The notes beneath the pieces are model-generated. The model was given only the letters and a program-made list of their open reading frames with translations, was not told the DNA's origin and did not search any database. Positions 38,262-46,055 of a DNA stretch of 46,055 bases are shown here, piece by piece. This stretch comes from Nitrosomonadales bacterium (GTDB taxonomy: Bacteria; Pseudomonadota; Gammaproteobacteria; Burkholderiales; Gallionellaceae), in NCBI GenBank assembly GCA_016195965.1, contig JACPYR010000026.1, positions 1 through 46,055 on the forward strand, given 5' to 3'. The position numbers were made by a program, and so were the translations under genes. How positions within the stretch are numbered: the first letter of the stretch is position 1; each line of letters starts with the position of its first letter.

Positions 38262-38348
38262 TGGTGCCGGGGGGGGGACTCGAACCCCCACGCCATCTCT
38301 GGCACCGGATTTTGAGTCCGGCACGTCTACCAGTTCCATCACCCCGGC
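38262..38348 (-). tRNA. tRNA-Leu (anticodon CAA)
   Basis: Minus-strand tRNA of 87 nt including an encoded CCA. The acceptor 5' end GCCGGGG pairs with CCCCGGC before A-CCA. The anticodon stem CCGGA/TCCGG encloses the loop CTCAAAA, giving CAA for UUG codons. A long variable arm (TGCCAGAGATGGCG) marks it as class II, and the T-arm has GTTCGAGTC. The run of nine G on the plus strand is the sum of the acceptor and T-stem, so it is structural. Confidence 0.96.
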
Positions 38349-38428
38349 CAAGCGGGGCGCATTATCCATGAAGCGGTGCGCCATATCAACTACAATTCCT
38401 TCTTTAATGATTTTTACGTCGATTGTTC

Positions 38429-39454
38429 ATGCGCACCGAGGAATTTGATTTTGCTTTACCCGAGCAGCTGATTGCGCAGTGTCCTCCGGAGCGGCGGGGC
38501 AGCAGCCGTTTGTTGTATGCACATGGCGGCATGCTGGAGGACCGCCATTTTGCCGATTTTCTGCAACTGGTCAGGCCGGGTGACGTGTTGGTCTTGAACG
38601 ATACGCGTGTCATCAAGGCCAGACTGTTCGGTGAGAAAGAGAGCGGCGGTAAAATTGAAGTGCTGGTCGAGCGCGTGCTGAATGATCGAGAAGTGTTGGC
38701 GCAGGTGCGCGCCAGCAAATCGCCCAGGGCAGGTTCCATGTTGCGATTGGCGGATGCTGTGCCGATCGAAGTGCTGGGTCGTGAAGGGGAATTTTTCCGT
38801 TTGCGCTTTCCCGCTGGCGAGCATGTGCTGGAATGGCTGGAGCGATACGGGCACCTGCCGTTGCCCCCTTACATCACGCACGCGGCCAACGAGGAAGACG
38901 AACAGCGCTATCAAACCGTGTTTGCAAGTGTAGCGGGCGCGGTGGCAGCGCCCACGGCTGGGTTGCATTTTGACGAGGCGATGCTGACCAGCCTGCGCTC
39001 GCGCGGCGCGCAGATCGTTTATGTCACGCTACACGTGGGCGCTGGAACCTTTCAGCCGGTGCGTGCGGAGAATATTCATGAACACTCCATGCACAGCGAA
39101 TGCTATGCCGTTCCGCAGGGGACGGTGGCGGCGATACAGCAGGCGAAGGTGCGCGGCGGTCGCGTGATTGCGGTGGGCACCACCAGCCTGCGCGCACTGG
39201 AGAGTGCGGCAGCGAGCGGTGAGTTGCAGGCTGGGGCGAGCGAGACCAATATTTTTATTATTCCCGGCTATCGTTTCAAGGTGGTGGACGTGCTGCTCAC
39301 CAATTTCCATTTGCCAAAATCCACATTGCTGATGCTGGTATGCGCCTTCGGTGGCATGAGCGAAATGCTTGCCGCATACAGGCATGCGGTGGAACAGAAA
39401 TATCGCTTCTTCAGTTATGGCGATGCGATGCTGATCGAGCGGCAGTCTGGCTAA
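38429..39454 (+). CDS. queA: S-adenosylmethionine:tRNA ribosyltransferase-isomerase
   Basis: Adds the ribose-derived ring of SAM to 7-aminomethyl-7-deazaguanine in tRNA, giving epoxyqueuosine. The 341-residue protein has the family motifs [71 protein letters not shown] and [19 protein letters not shown]. It starts at ATG 38429; no good ribosome site precedes it. tgt, the first tRNA step of the pathway, is 2.8 kb downstream with unrelated genes between. Confidence 0.96.
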   Translation: MRTEEFDFALPEQLIAQCPPERRGSSRLLYAHGGMLEDRHFADFLQLVRPGDVLVLNDTRVIKARLFGEKESGGKIEVLVERVLNDREVLAQVRASKSPRAGSMLRLADAVPIEVLGREGEFFRLRFPAGEHVLEWLERYGHLPLPPYITHAANEEDEQRYQTVFASVAGAVAAPTAGLHFDEAMLTSLRSRGAQIVYVTLHVGAGTFQPVRAENIHEHSMHSECYAVPQGTVAAIQQAKVRGGRVIAVGTTSLRALESAAASGELQAGASETNIFIIPGYRFKVVDVLLTNFHLPKSTLLMLVCAFGGMSEMLAAYRHAVEQKYRFFSYGDAMLIERQSG

Positions 39455-39456
39455 AA

Positions 39457-39485
39457 TGTAGGAGCCCGATTCATCGGGCGATTAT
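39457..39485 (+). repeat. REP-like palindromic element
   Basis: TGTAGGAGCCCGATTCATCG followed by GGCGATTA. The stem GCCCGAT/ATCGGGC has a 2-base loop, and the GTAGGAGC head resembles the Pseudomonas-type REP sequences. It lies directly after the queA stop and could also act as a terminator. Only one clear copy is in the window. Confidence 0.6.
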
Positions 39486-39555
39486 TGATTGTATCCTGCG
39501 GCAGTGAATGATTCTGCTAGGATTACATCACCGCATCCACAGAAAGGAAGCAAGC

Positions 39556-39975
39556 ATGGCAGATTACAGTTGGTGGTTTGTGGCGGCATTGCTGCTAGCC
39601 GGAGCAGAGATGGCGACCGGCACCTTCTACATGCTGGTGGTGGCGCTGGCTATGGCGCTCGGCGGAATCGCGGCGCTGGCCGGTTTCGATATGGTCTGGC
39701 AGTACGCGCTATCCGGCATCGCCGCTGTCATCGGCACGGTCGTGCTGTATCGCATCCGCGCCGCGCGTCCAGATGCCGCGCAGGAGGACAACAGCCTCGA
39801 CACCGGCCAGCCGGTGAAACTCATCCGCTGGAACGACGACGGCACCGCGCGCGTGCATTATCGTGGCGCGGAGTGGGATGCGGAACTGGAATCTTCCGAC
39901 ACGCCGCGCGAGTCCACGCTCTACATCAAAGCCATGCTAGGCAACAAACTCATTCTCACATCACACAAACTCTGA
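39556..39975 (+). CDS. NfeD-family membrane protein (short form)
   Basis: A 139-residue inner-membrane protein with two or three hydrophobic segments (about 6-28, 32-50 and 53-70) and a C-terminal OB-fold domain (about 80-139: TGQPVKLIRWNDDGTARVHY and on). This is the short NfeD form without the protease domain. It always pairs with an SPFH protein and is thought to support membrane microdomain proteins. AAGGAAGC precedes the ATG at 39556. It is 11 bp before the stomatin-like gene. Confidence 0.88.
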   Translation: MADYSWWFVAALLLAGAEMATGTFYMLVVALAMALGGIAALAGFDMVWQYALSGIAAVIGTVVLYRIRAARPDAAQEDNSLDTGQPVKLIRWNDDGTARVHYRGAEWDAELESSDTPRESTLYIKAMLGNKLILTSHKL

Positions 39976-39986
39976 AGGAGGGCATC

Positions 39987-40892
39987 ATGGAAATCGCTTT
40001 TTTAATTCTTGTCGCAGCCGTCGTTTTCGTCATTAAGGCGCTCAAGGTGGTGCCGCAGCAGAACGCATGGGTGGTCGAGCGCTTGGGTAAATTTCATGCC
40101 GTGCTGTTGCCGGGGCTGAACATCGTGATTCCGTTCATAGACCGCGTGGCCTACAAGCACATGCTCAAGGAAGTCCCGATGGATGTGCCCAGCCAGATTT
40201 GCATCACCAAGGACAACACCCAGTTGCAGGTGGACGGCATTCTGTATTACCAGGTCACCGATCCCAAGCTCGCCTCCTACGGCACCAGTGATTTCGTGTT
40301 TGCCATCACGCAACTGGCGCAAACCACCTTGCGTTCGGTGATCGGCAAGATGGAGCTGGACAAAACTTTTGAAGAGCGCGACGACATCAACCGCGCCGTG
40401 GTGAGCGCCTTGGACGAAGCCGCGCTGAGCTGGGGCGTCAAAGTGCTGCGCTACGAGATCAAGGACCTCACCCCGCCGAAAGAAATCCTGCATGCGATGC
40501 AGGCGCAGATCACCGCCGAGCGCGAAAAGCGCGCGGTTATTGCCACCTCCGAAGGCAAGCAGCAGGAACAGATCAACCTCGCCAACGGTGCGCGCCAAGC
40601 CGCGATTGCCAAATCCGAAGGCGAGAAACAAGCCTTCATCAACCGCGCCCAGGGCGAAGCCGAAGCGATCAGAACCGTGGCCGATGGCAACGCCCAAGCC
40701 ATCCGCATCGTCGCCGCAGCGATTGAAGCCCCCGGCGGCATGAACGCCGTCAACCTTAAGGTCGCGGAAAAATATGTCGAAGCGTTTGCGCATGTCGCCA
40801 AGGAAGGCAACACCCTCATACTCCCCGGCAACCTCGCCGACATGGGCGGGCTGGTGGCGACGGCGATGAGTATCGTGAAGGCGCAGAAGTAA
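39987..40892 (+). CDS. SPFH/stomatin-like membrane protein (QmcA-like)
   Basis: A 301-residue membrane protein. It has an N-terminal anchor (MEIAFLILVAAVVFVIKALK), an SPFH/prohibitin domain (about 25-190; NAWVVERLGKFHAVLLPGLN, TLRSVIGKMELDKTFEERDD) and a coiled coil rich in Ala, Glu, Lys and Gln (about 185-255). The C-terminal segment is APGGMNAVNLKVAEKYVEAF. These proteins form large rings around membrane proteases such as FtsH and are partners of NfeD. GAAGGAGG lies 5 nt upstream. The operon with nfeD is typical. Confidence 0.93.
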   Translation: MEIAFLILVAAVVFVIKALKVVPQQNAWVVERLGKFHAVLLPGLNIVIPFIDRVAYKHMLKEVPMDVPSQICITKDNTQLQVDGILYYQVTDPKLASYGTSDFVFAITQLAQTTLRSVIGKMELDKTFEERDDINRAVVSALDEAALSWGVKVLRYEIKDLTPPKEILHAMQAQITAEREKRAVIATSEGKQQEQINLANGARQAAIAKSEGEKQAFINRAQGEAEAIRTVADGNAQAIRIVAAAIEAPGGMNAVNLKVAEKYVEAFAHVAKEGNTLILPGNLADMGGLVATAMSIVKAQK

Positions 40893-40921
40893 GGGACATC
40901 AAGTTGTAATCGGAGGGAAAA

Positions 40922-41509
40922 GTGGAAATATTCGTAAGGCAGCGCAGAAATCTTGTTCTTGTGAGTTTTGTTCTTCTGATTTCATTGATGTTTCATGTCC
41001 AGCTCCAAAAATTTAATGTGCTTGGCAATGAGTTCCCATTCACTGAGCCACATCGAGCGTCAACTATGCTATGGCCGCTGTGGTTGTATTGGTTAATAAG
41101 ATACTTTCAAGCTTTCAATGAAGTTGGCCTGCAACAATTGCTGAGTTCATTTTCTGGACGATTTGCCATGTCTATTCAGAATTTTGTGGCTGCACGACTT
41201 AAAGGTGGGAATGCAGATATATACCAGCAGGCTCAAAAAACAAATCCATTGGGCCAGTTGCGTTTAACAATGGTCAGAACTATTGGTAAATATGAGTATT
41301 TATTCGCAGTTGATGTTTACGACAATGAAACAAAAAGCGGTACGGGACTTGGCGAGCAGTCAATGAAGCTGAAAGGGGGAGAAGTATTTCGTCTAAGAAT
41401 TGGAACGGGTCTCTGGGTGACCGTTTTTACAACGGCGATTACTGAATATATTTTGCCATTCATAATCGCAGCCGCCCCAGCCGTCTTGCTCATTTTGGAA
41501 GCTAGGTAG
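40922..41509 (+). CDS. AT-rich orphan membrane protein of unknown function
   Basis: A 195-residue protein I do not recognise. A hydrophobic segment (about 11-28, LVLVSFVLLISLMFHV) and a second (about 48-64, MLWPLWLYWLIRYF) come first. A soluble middle follows (GNADIYQQAQKTNPLGQLRL and TIGKYEYLFAVDVYDNETKS), then a C-terminal hydrophobic segment (about 168-192). GTG start with GGAGGGAAAA upstream. The gene is clearly more AT-rich than its neighbours and uses AAT/ATT/TTT codons freely, suggesting recent transfer. It follows the SPFH gene by 29 bp and may share its transcript. Confidence 0.7.
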   Translation: MEIFVRQRRNLVLVSFVLLISLMFHVQLQKFNVLGNEFPFTEPHRASTMLWPLWLYWLIRYFQAFNEVGLQQLLSSFSGRFAMSIQNFVAARLKGGNADIYQQAQKTNPLGQLRLTMVRTIGKYEYLFAVDVYDNETKSGTGLGEQSMKLKGGEVFRLRIGTGLWVTVFTTAITEYILPFIIAAAPAVLLILEAR

Positions 41510-41565
41510 TGTGAGCAAAGGCTGTCAAGCAGTGCCTTGCATTTTTATACGGCTGAATATCTGAA

Positions 41566-42150
41566 GTGAATTTCCTCGCTCATGCACTGCTGGCTGGCGA
41601 CGACCCGGCGCTGATCGTGGGCGGAGTGGTCGGCGACTGGATCAAGGGCGGATTGCCCGGCGCGTTGCCGGACGATCTGGCGCGCGGCGTGGCGCTGCAT
41701 CGCGCCATCGACAGCCACGCGGAAACGCATCCCGCTTTCAGGCAGAGCCGCGCGCGCGTCTCCACTACACGCCGCCGTTATGCCGGTGTGCTCGTCGATA
41801 TATTCTACGATCATCTGCTGGCGCGGCACTGGGCGGCTCTGCATCATCATCAGCCGCTGGAAGTATTTTGTGCCAGTGTCTATGGCCTTATCGAAGAACG
41901 GATGCACCAACTTCCCGAGACCTCGCATCTCGCGTTGCGCATGATGGCGCGCGAGGATTGGCTGTCCAGTTATGCGGATATTGACGGCATAACCGATGTG
42001 CTGGCGCGCATGTCGCGCCGCGCGCGTCAGCCGAATCCATTGCTGTCGGGCGAGCAAGAGTTCCTTGCCGACGTCGAGGGATACACACGCGATTTTCATG
42101 CGTGGCTGGAAGATACGCGTGCGTACTGTGTGCAGTGGCGCTTGGCATGA
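41566..42150 (+). CDS. acpH: Acyl carrier protein phosphodiesterase
   Basis: A 194-residue protein of the AcpH (DUF479) family, an HD-like hydrolase that removes the 4'-phosphopantetheine from holo-ACP. It starts NFLAHALLAGDDPALIVGGV after a GTG. Motifs include GDWIKGGLPGALPDDLARGV, LHRAIDSHAETHPAFRQSRA, RRYAGVLVDIFYDHLLARHW, and a C-terminal helical part. The expected HD-type metal residues are present (H, D in LHRAID and FYDHLLARHW). No strong ribosome site is seen. Both neighbours are on the same strand but not obviously co-transcribed. Confidence 0.85.
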   Translation: MNFLAHALLAGDDPALIVGGVVGDWIKGGLPGALPDDLARGVALHRAIDSHAETHPAFRQSRARVSTTRRRYAGVLVDIFYDHLLARHWAALHHHQPLEVFCASVYGLIEERMHQLPETSHLALRMMAREDWLSSYADIDGITDVLARMSRRARQPNPLLSGEQEFLADVEGYTRDFHAWLEDTRAYCVQWRLA

Positions 42151-42179
42151 TGAAGAATGCTGAACAAGTTCTCCGTCCA

Positions 42180-42206
42180 CCCTTCGACAAGCTCAGGGCG
42201 AACGGG
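42180..42206. repeat. Dispersed CCCTTCGAC repeat, copy 2
   Basis: CCCTTCGACAAGCTCAGGGC followed by GAACGGG. It is related to 12349-12383 and is followed by an AT-rich stretch and the tgt promoter region. Confidence 0.5.
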
Positions 42207-42245
42207 TTTATTAAACTCAACGGACTGAGTTTGGCAATCGGTTAG

Positions 42246-43358
<1,113 letters not shown>

Positions 43359-43396
43359 CCGGCTGCCGGCCCCGCATGATGCCTTGCGCCATGTCG

Positions 43397-45445
43397 CTAC
43401 TGTGGATGGTCAAGCCGCATCGGCGATTGGGTGATGCGCATGTCGCGCTGTTCCATTGCCAGCGCCAGGAAATCATCGGCAGGCAAAGGGCGGCTGAACA
43501 GGAATCCTTGTGCCTGGTGACAGCCGAGTTGTTGCAGGGATGAGAGTTGGGTTGCTGTCTCGACACCTTTAGCGACCACCGTCAAGTTCAGGCTGTTCGC
43601 CAATGCGATGATGGTCGACACAATGGCGATATGATCGGCATCATCCGGAATATCCTGAATGAATGAACGATTGATTTTGAGCATGTCGATCGGAAAGCTT
43701 CTCAAGTAGCCCAGACTCGAATAGCCGGCGCCGAAGTTGTCGAGCGAAAATTTGATACCCATGCGCTTGAGTGCGTCGAAATTGGCAAGTATCGATTCGT
43801 TCATGTCGGTCAGCAGTCCATCCGATATTTCGATATGCAAATTCCTCGGATCGATCTCCGACAGTTCCGTTATGCCTGCGATCATCGTTGCCAGACCCGT
43901 AGTGACGAAATGTCGCCGCGATAAGTGGACAGATATGGTGAACCGATCCAGCTCCAAGCCACTTTCCCGCCACGTTTGAAATTGAGCGCAGGCTTCGCTC
44001 AGCACCCACTCGCTGAGCGACACGATCAGGCCGCATTGTTCGGTCATCGGGATGAATTCTGCCGGTGAAATCCAGGTTCCGTGAGGGTTGGGCCAGCGCA
44101 GCAGGGCTTCGGCCCCGACGATTGCCCCCGACTTGAGATCAATAATGGGCTGGTAATAGAGCACGAATTCGTTATTCTTCAACGCACGCCACATTTCATC
44201 TTCTATCTGCACCTGCTGCTGCACTTCCTCATCCATATGTTCGGTGAACATCTGATGCCTGTTGCGGCCGAGGCGTTTTGCGCTATGCATTGCCATGCCT
44301 GCCTTGCGTATCAGCGATTCCGCGTCTTTTGCATGTTCCGGATAAAGGGCGATGCCTATGCTGGCGGTAACATGAAGTTCACGTCCATCAACCTCAATAG
44401 GCTCAGCGATGACGCCGAGCATTTTCTTTGCGATCTGGAACAGATCGACGTTGGAATGGATGTCGGGCAGGCTCACGATAAATTCGTCGCTGCCGTGGTG
44501 AGCTGTGGTGTCGCTCTCGCGCAGGCAGCGCACCAGGCGTTGCGCTACTGTTTGCAGCACCTTATCGCCGATGAGATGCCCCAGAGAGTTGTTGATGCTC
44601 TGGAGATTGTCGAGATCAATCACGGCTACAGCAAGCAAGTTATTATGGCGTTCTGCAGCAGCCAGGGATAGCTTGATCCGATCCAGCAGCAACACCCGGT
44701 TGGGCAGGTTGGTCAGCAGATCGTGGGTGGCAAGGTGGTTGAGATTTTGTTCGATACGGCGTTTTTGTTCAGATTGGTTCCTGATGACGTTGTCGGCATG
44801 CCTGACGATAAAAAACAGGATCACGTAGAGGGTGACTAATACCGCAACCTCACTCATGGTGACGAGGCGCTCTTCCCTTTCATCGCTTGCCAGCAGGTCG
44901 GAGACATCGGTGTAGATATTCATCACCCCTTCGATGGACCCGTCCACATTGTTGCGCAGCGGGATGTAGCTCGACAGCACATCGCGATCCACAATATCCC
45001 TGTCGAAGGCACTGAACTTGTCGTGATGGGCAATTTCACTTTGCGTCAGCCCTTTGCGGGCCGAGAGAAATCCGGCGTCATTGCCGTTGCGGGTGCCGAT
45101 CTGGGCTGCATCTGTTGAGAACAGCATGCGCCCATCGAGTTGGTATATCTGTACCCCGACCGTAGGGGTGTTGCGTATCACATTGCGCACATTCAGGCTG
45201 AGTCTGGCAATGTCGGGATGACTGCGCAGGGCGTTGGCATCCAGCAAGTTTGAGGTGTTGGCGAAGCCGCGAAATTGTGGCCACAGGTTGTTTGCAAAAA
45301 ACTGGGTCAACATGGCGTTCTGATTTTCGCCCAGCCTGAGCAAATAGTTTTTTTCGAACATCTTGTGGAGCATGCCGAGGACGACTGCGGCCAACACCAT
45401 CGAAATCAGGCTGGCAATAGAAAAATAGCGCAGTAGTCGAAACAT
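43397..45445 (-). CDS. Membrane GGDEF-EAL protein with eroded catalytic motifs
   Basis: A 682-residue inner-membrane protein. It has one N-terminal helix (about 8-28), a periplasmic sensor of about 165 residues, a second helix (about 198-218), a GGDEF domain (about 235-400) and an EAL domain (about 415-670). The GGDEF motif reads GSDEF (about 318), and IND reads INN. The EAL motif is kept (AEALLRW, about 445), but five metal/catalytic motifs are altered: SVNLS is SVHLS, EITE is EISD, DDFGTG is DNFGAG (about 568), KIDR is KINR and AEGVET is AKGVET. It is probably not a phosphodiesterase and may be a c-di-GMP receptor or a dead enzyme. AAGGTG precedes the ATG. Confidence 0.9.
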   Translation of the reverse strand: MFRLLRYFSIASLISMVLAAVVLGMLHKMFEKNYLLRLGENQNAMLTQFFANNLWPQFRGFANTSNLLDANALRSHPDIARLSLNVRNVIRNTPTVGVQIYQLDGRMLFSTDAAQIGTRNGNDAGFLSARKGLTQSEIAHHDKFSAFDRDIVDRDVLSSYIPLRNNVDGSIEGVMNIYTDVSDLLASDEREERLVTMSEVAVLVTLYVILFFIVRHADNVIRNQSEQKRRIEQNLNHLATHDLLTNLPNRVLLLDRIKLSLAAAERHNNLLAVAVIDLDNLQSINNSLGHLIGDKVLQTVAQRLVRCLRESDTTAHHGSDEFIVSLPDIHSNVDLFQIAKKMLGVIAEPIEVDGRELHVTASIGIALYPEHAKDAESLIRKAGMAMHSAKRLGRNRHQMFTEHMDEEVQQQVQIEDEMWRALKNNEFVLYYQPIIDLKSGAIVGAEALLRWPNPHGTWISPAEFIPMTEQCGLIVSLSEWVLSEACAQFQTWRESGLELDRFTISVHLSRRHFVTTGLATMIAGITELSEIDPRNLHIEISDGLLTDMNESILANFDALKRMGIKFSLDNFGAGYSSLGYLRSFPIDMLKINRSFIQDIPDDADHIAIVSTIIALANSLNLTVVAKGVETATQLSSLQQLGCHQAQGFLFSRPLPADDFLALAMEQRDMRITQSPMRLDHPQ

Positions 45446-45931
45446 GAATCACCTTGTTGGCAGGTATACGATTTGCAGAAATGATGGGTGCCGGATGCCA
45501 GGGCAAATGATCGAGGTTGTTTCCTCGCCTATTGACTGCCTGGCGCGACAGGCGCCTCTTGATGGGCGATTTCCGGGGAATCATAGGGGAATGCTCGGGG
45601 CGCTGTCAATGTAAAGGGCTGAAATAAGAGCCATGCTTGTCAGTTACAAAATTCCGGATATTCTGCGACAAAACCGGGAGGATATAAACTGAAGCGGCTA
45701 CCCCATCTGTGGTTTGGGCGTACCGAGATAATATCCTTAGCATACTCAATGTGTTCGCGCCGACTGAATATTGACCCAGGGCCGTTCGCTGTATTTTGAT
45801 CCAACAGTCGGGGAAAGGCTTCAACGGCTGGACGCGGTATGCTCGCTTGGAGTAGGCAGTGCTGGATCAGAAGGATAGCTACTTTAGCGCTTAGCCCAGC
45901 GGCCAATCCTATATAAGGAGATTCGAACATC
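45446..45931. other. Gene-free stretch upstream of a partial secreted protein gene
   Basis: About 480 bp without a credible gene. It includes a possible -35-like TTGACC near 45770 and the ribosome site TATAAGGAG just before the next gene. No repeat or structured RNA is recognised. Confidence 0.5.
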
Positions 45932-46055
45932 ATGAAATCAGTCATATTCAAACTTTGTTCTGTATCCCTGTTGGTTTTGCTGGCGGCTCAAAGTGCAAGT
46001 GCGGGTGACGTTGTCGTTATTTCCAATCCTGGAACCACCATTTCTGCCGGCGAGG
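45932..46055 (+). CDS. Exported protein, N-terminus only (PstS-like phosphate-binding candidate)
   Basis: Only the first 41 codons fall in the window. The signal peptide is MKSVIFKLCSVSLLVLLAAQ with cleavage near SASAG, followed by DVVVISNPGTTISAGE. That start resembles small PstS-like phosphate-binding proteins, but the visible part is too short to be sure. AAGGAG lies 11 nt before the ATG. Confidence 0.55.
   Translation, partial: MKSVIFKLCSVSLLVLLAAQSASAGDVVVISNPGTTISAGE

Noticed and set aside
38265..38280. Nine-G homopolymer as a slippage switch
   Set aside because: It is formed by the acceptor and T-stem of tRNA-Leu and is required by the tRNA fold.
45640..45951. Minus-strand reading frame of 103 codons upstream of the last gene
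   Set aside because: No ribosome site, no recognisable family, and it overlaps the start and ribosome site of the exported protein gene.

Overview
The window reads as chromosomal DNA of a betaproteobacterium, most likely a Nitrosomonadales/Gallionellaceae-type freshwater chemolithotroph. The support is gene order (nadK-recN-bamE-dapB; nudJ-mnmA ahead of purB; coaBC-dut; queA, tgt), secreted c-type cytochromes (a cytochrome c'-like and a diheme c4-like protein) and a dense c-di-GMP/chemosensory layer. This is inference from gene content; no rRNA is present. Most of the window is housekeeping DNA. I see no prophage, CRISPR array or intact transposase gene.

Layout. 1-5.4 kb: a truncated RelA/SpoT-type HD hydrolase, a chemoreceptor, a cytochrome c'-like gene next to a Crp/Fnr-family regulator, a DUF455 ferritin-like protein and a cytochrome c4. 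5.4-5.9 kb: two adjacent non-coding mobile-type elements. 5.9-12.3 kb: a GAF-PAS-HD-GYP phosphodiesterase, then nadK-recN-bamE-dapB and a zinc-ribbon membrane protein. 12.3-14.2 kb: repeats, a HigBA-like toxin-antitoxin pair and mntP. 14.3-20.5 kb: a large protein that looks like a gluzincin protease, a TolB-like propeller and an outer-membrane barrel in one chain, then a thioredoxin, a FapA-like protein, a lipoprotein and a 29-residue membrane peptide. 20.8-28.8 kb: an outer-membrane barrel, HugZ-like and WrbA-like genes, BrkB, YqhA and TlpA-like membrane proteins, a lytic transglycosylase, proS, rppH and dut. 28.8-30.8 kb: a frameshifted coaBC and radC. 30.8-34.8 kb: a GEMM-I cyclic-dinucleotide riboswitch followed by three exported or outer-membrane proteins. 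34.9-46 kb: purB, mnmA, nudJ, an Ala/Lys-rich secreted protein, tRNA-Leu(CAA), queA, nfeD-SPFH, an AT-rich orphan, acpH, tgt, a GGDEF-EAL protein with eroded catalytic motifs, and the start of a secreted protein.

The most interesting system is at 30.86-34.82 kb. A textbook GEMM-I aptamer, complete with a canonical GAAA tetraloop and 11-nt receptor, precedes a lipoprotein resembling the IgGFc-binding family. Next come a TPR plus beta-barrel protein laid out like Slam surface-lipoprotein translocators, and a FecR-domain protein. I propose a cyclic-dinucleotide-controlled surface lipoprotein display operon. The FecR gene stops directly after a run of seven G; removing one G would add 48 residues, so it is either a slippage switch or a sequencing error.

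Other signals are as follows. Three elements of 173-175 bp share termini and all lie between convergent genes. A promoter sequence of about 30 bp occurs almost identically before cytochrome c4 and nadK. Several genes (nadK, wrbA, the toxin, tgt) have a -10 box so close to the start codon that a leaderless mRNA is expected. A palindrome and -10 box beside the Crp/Fnr-family gene have class II activator geometry.
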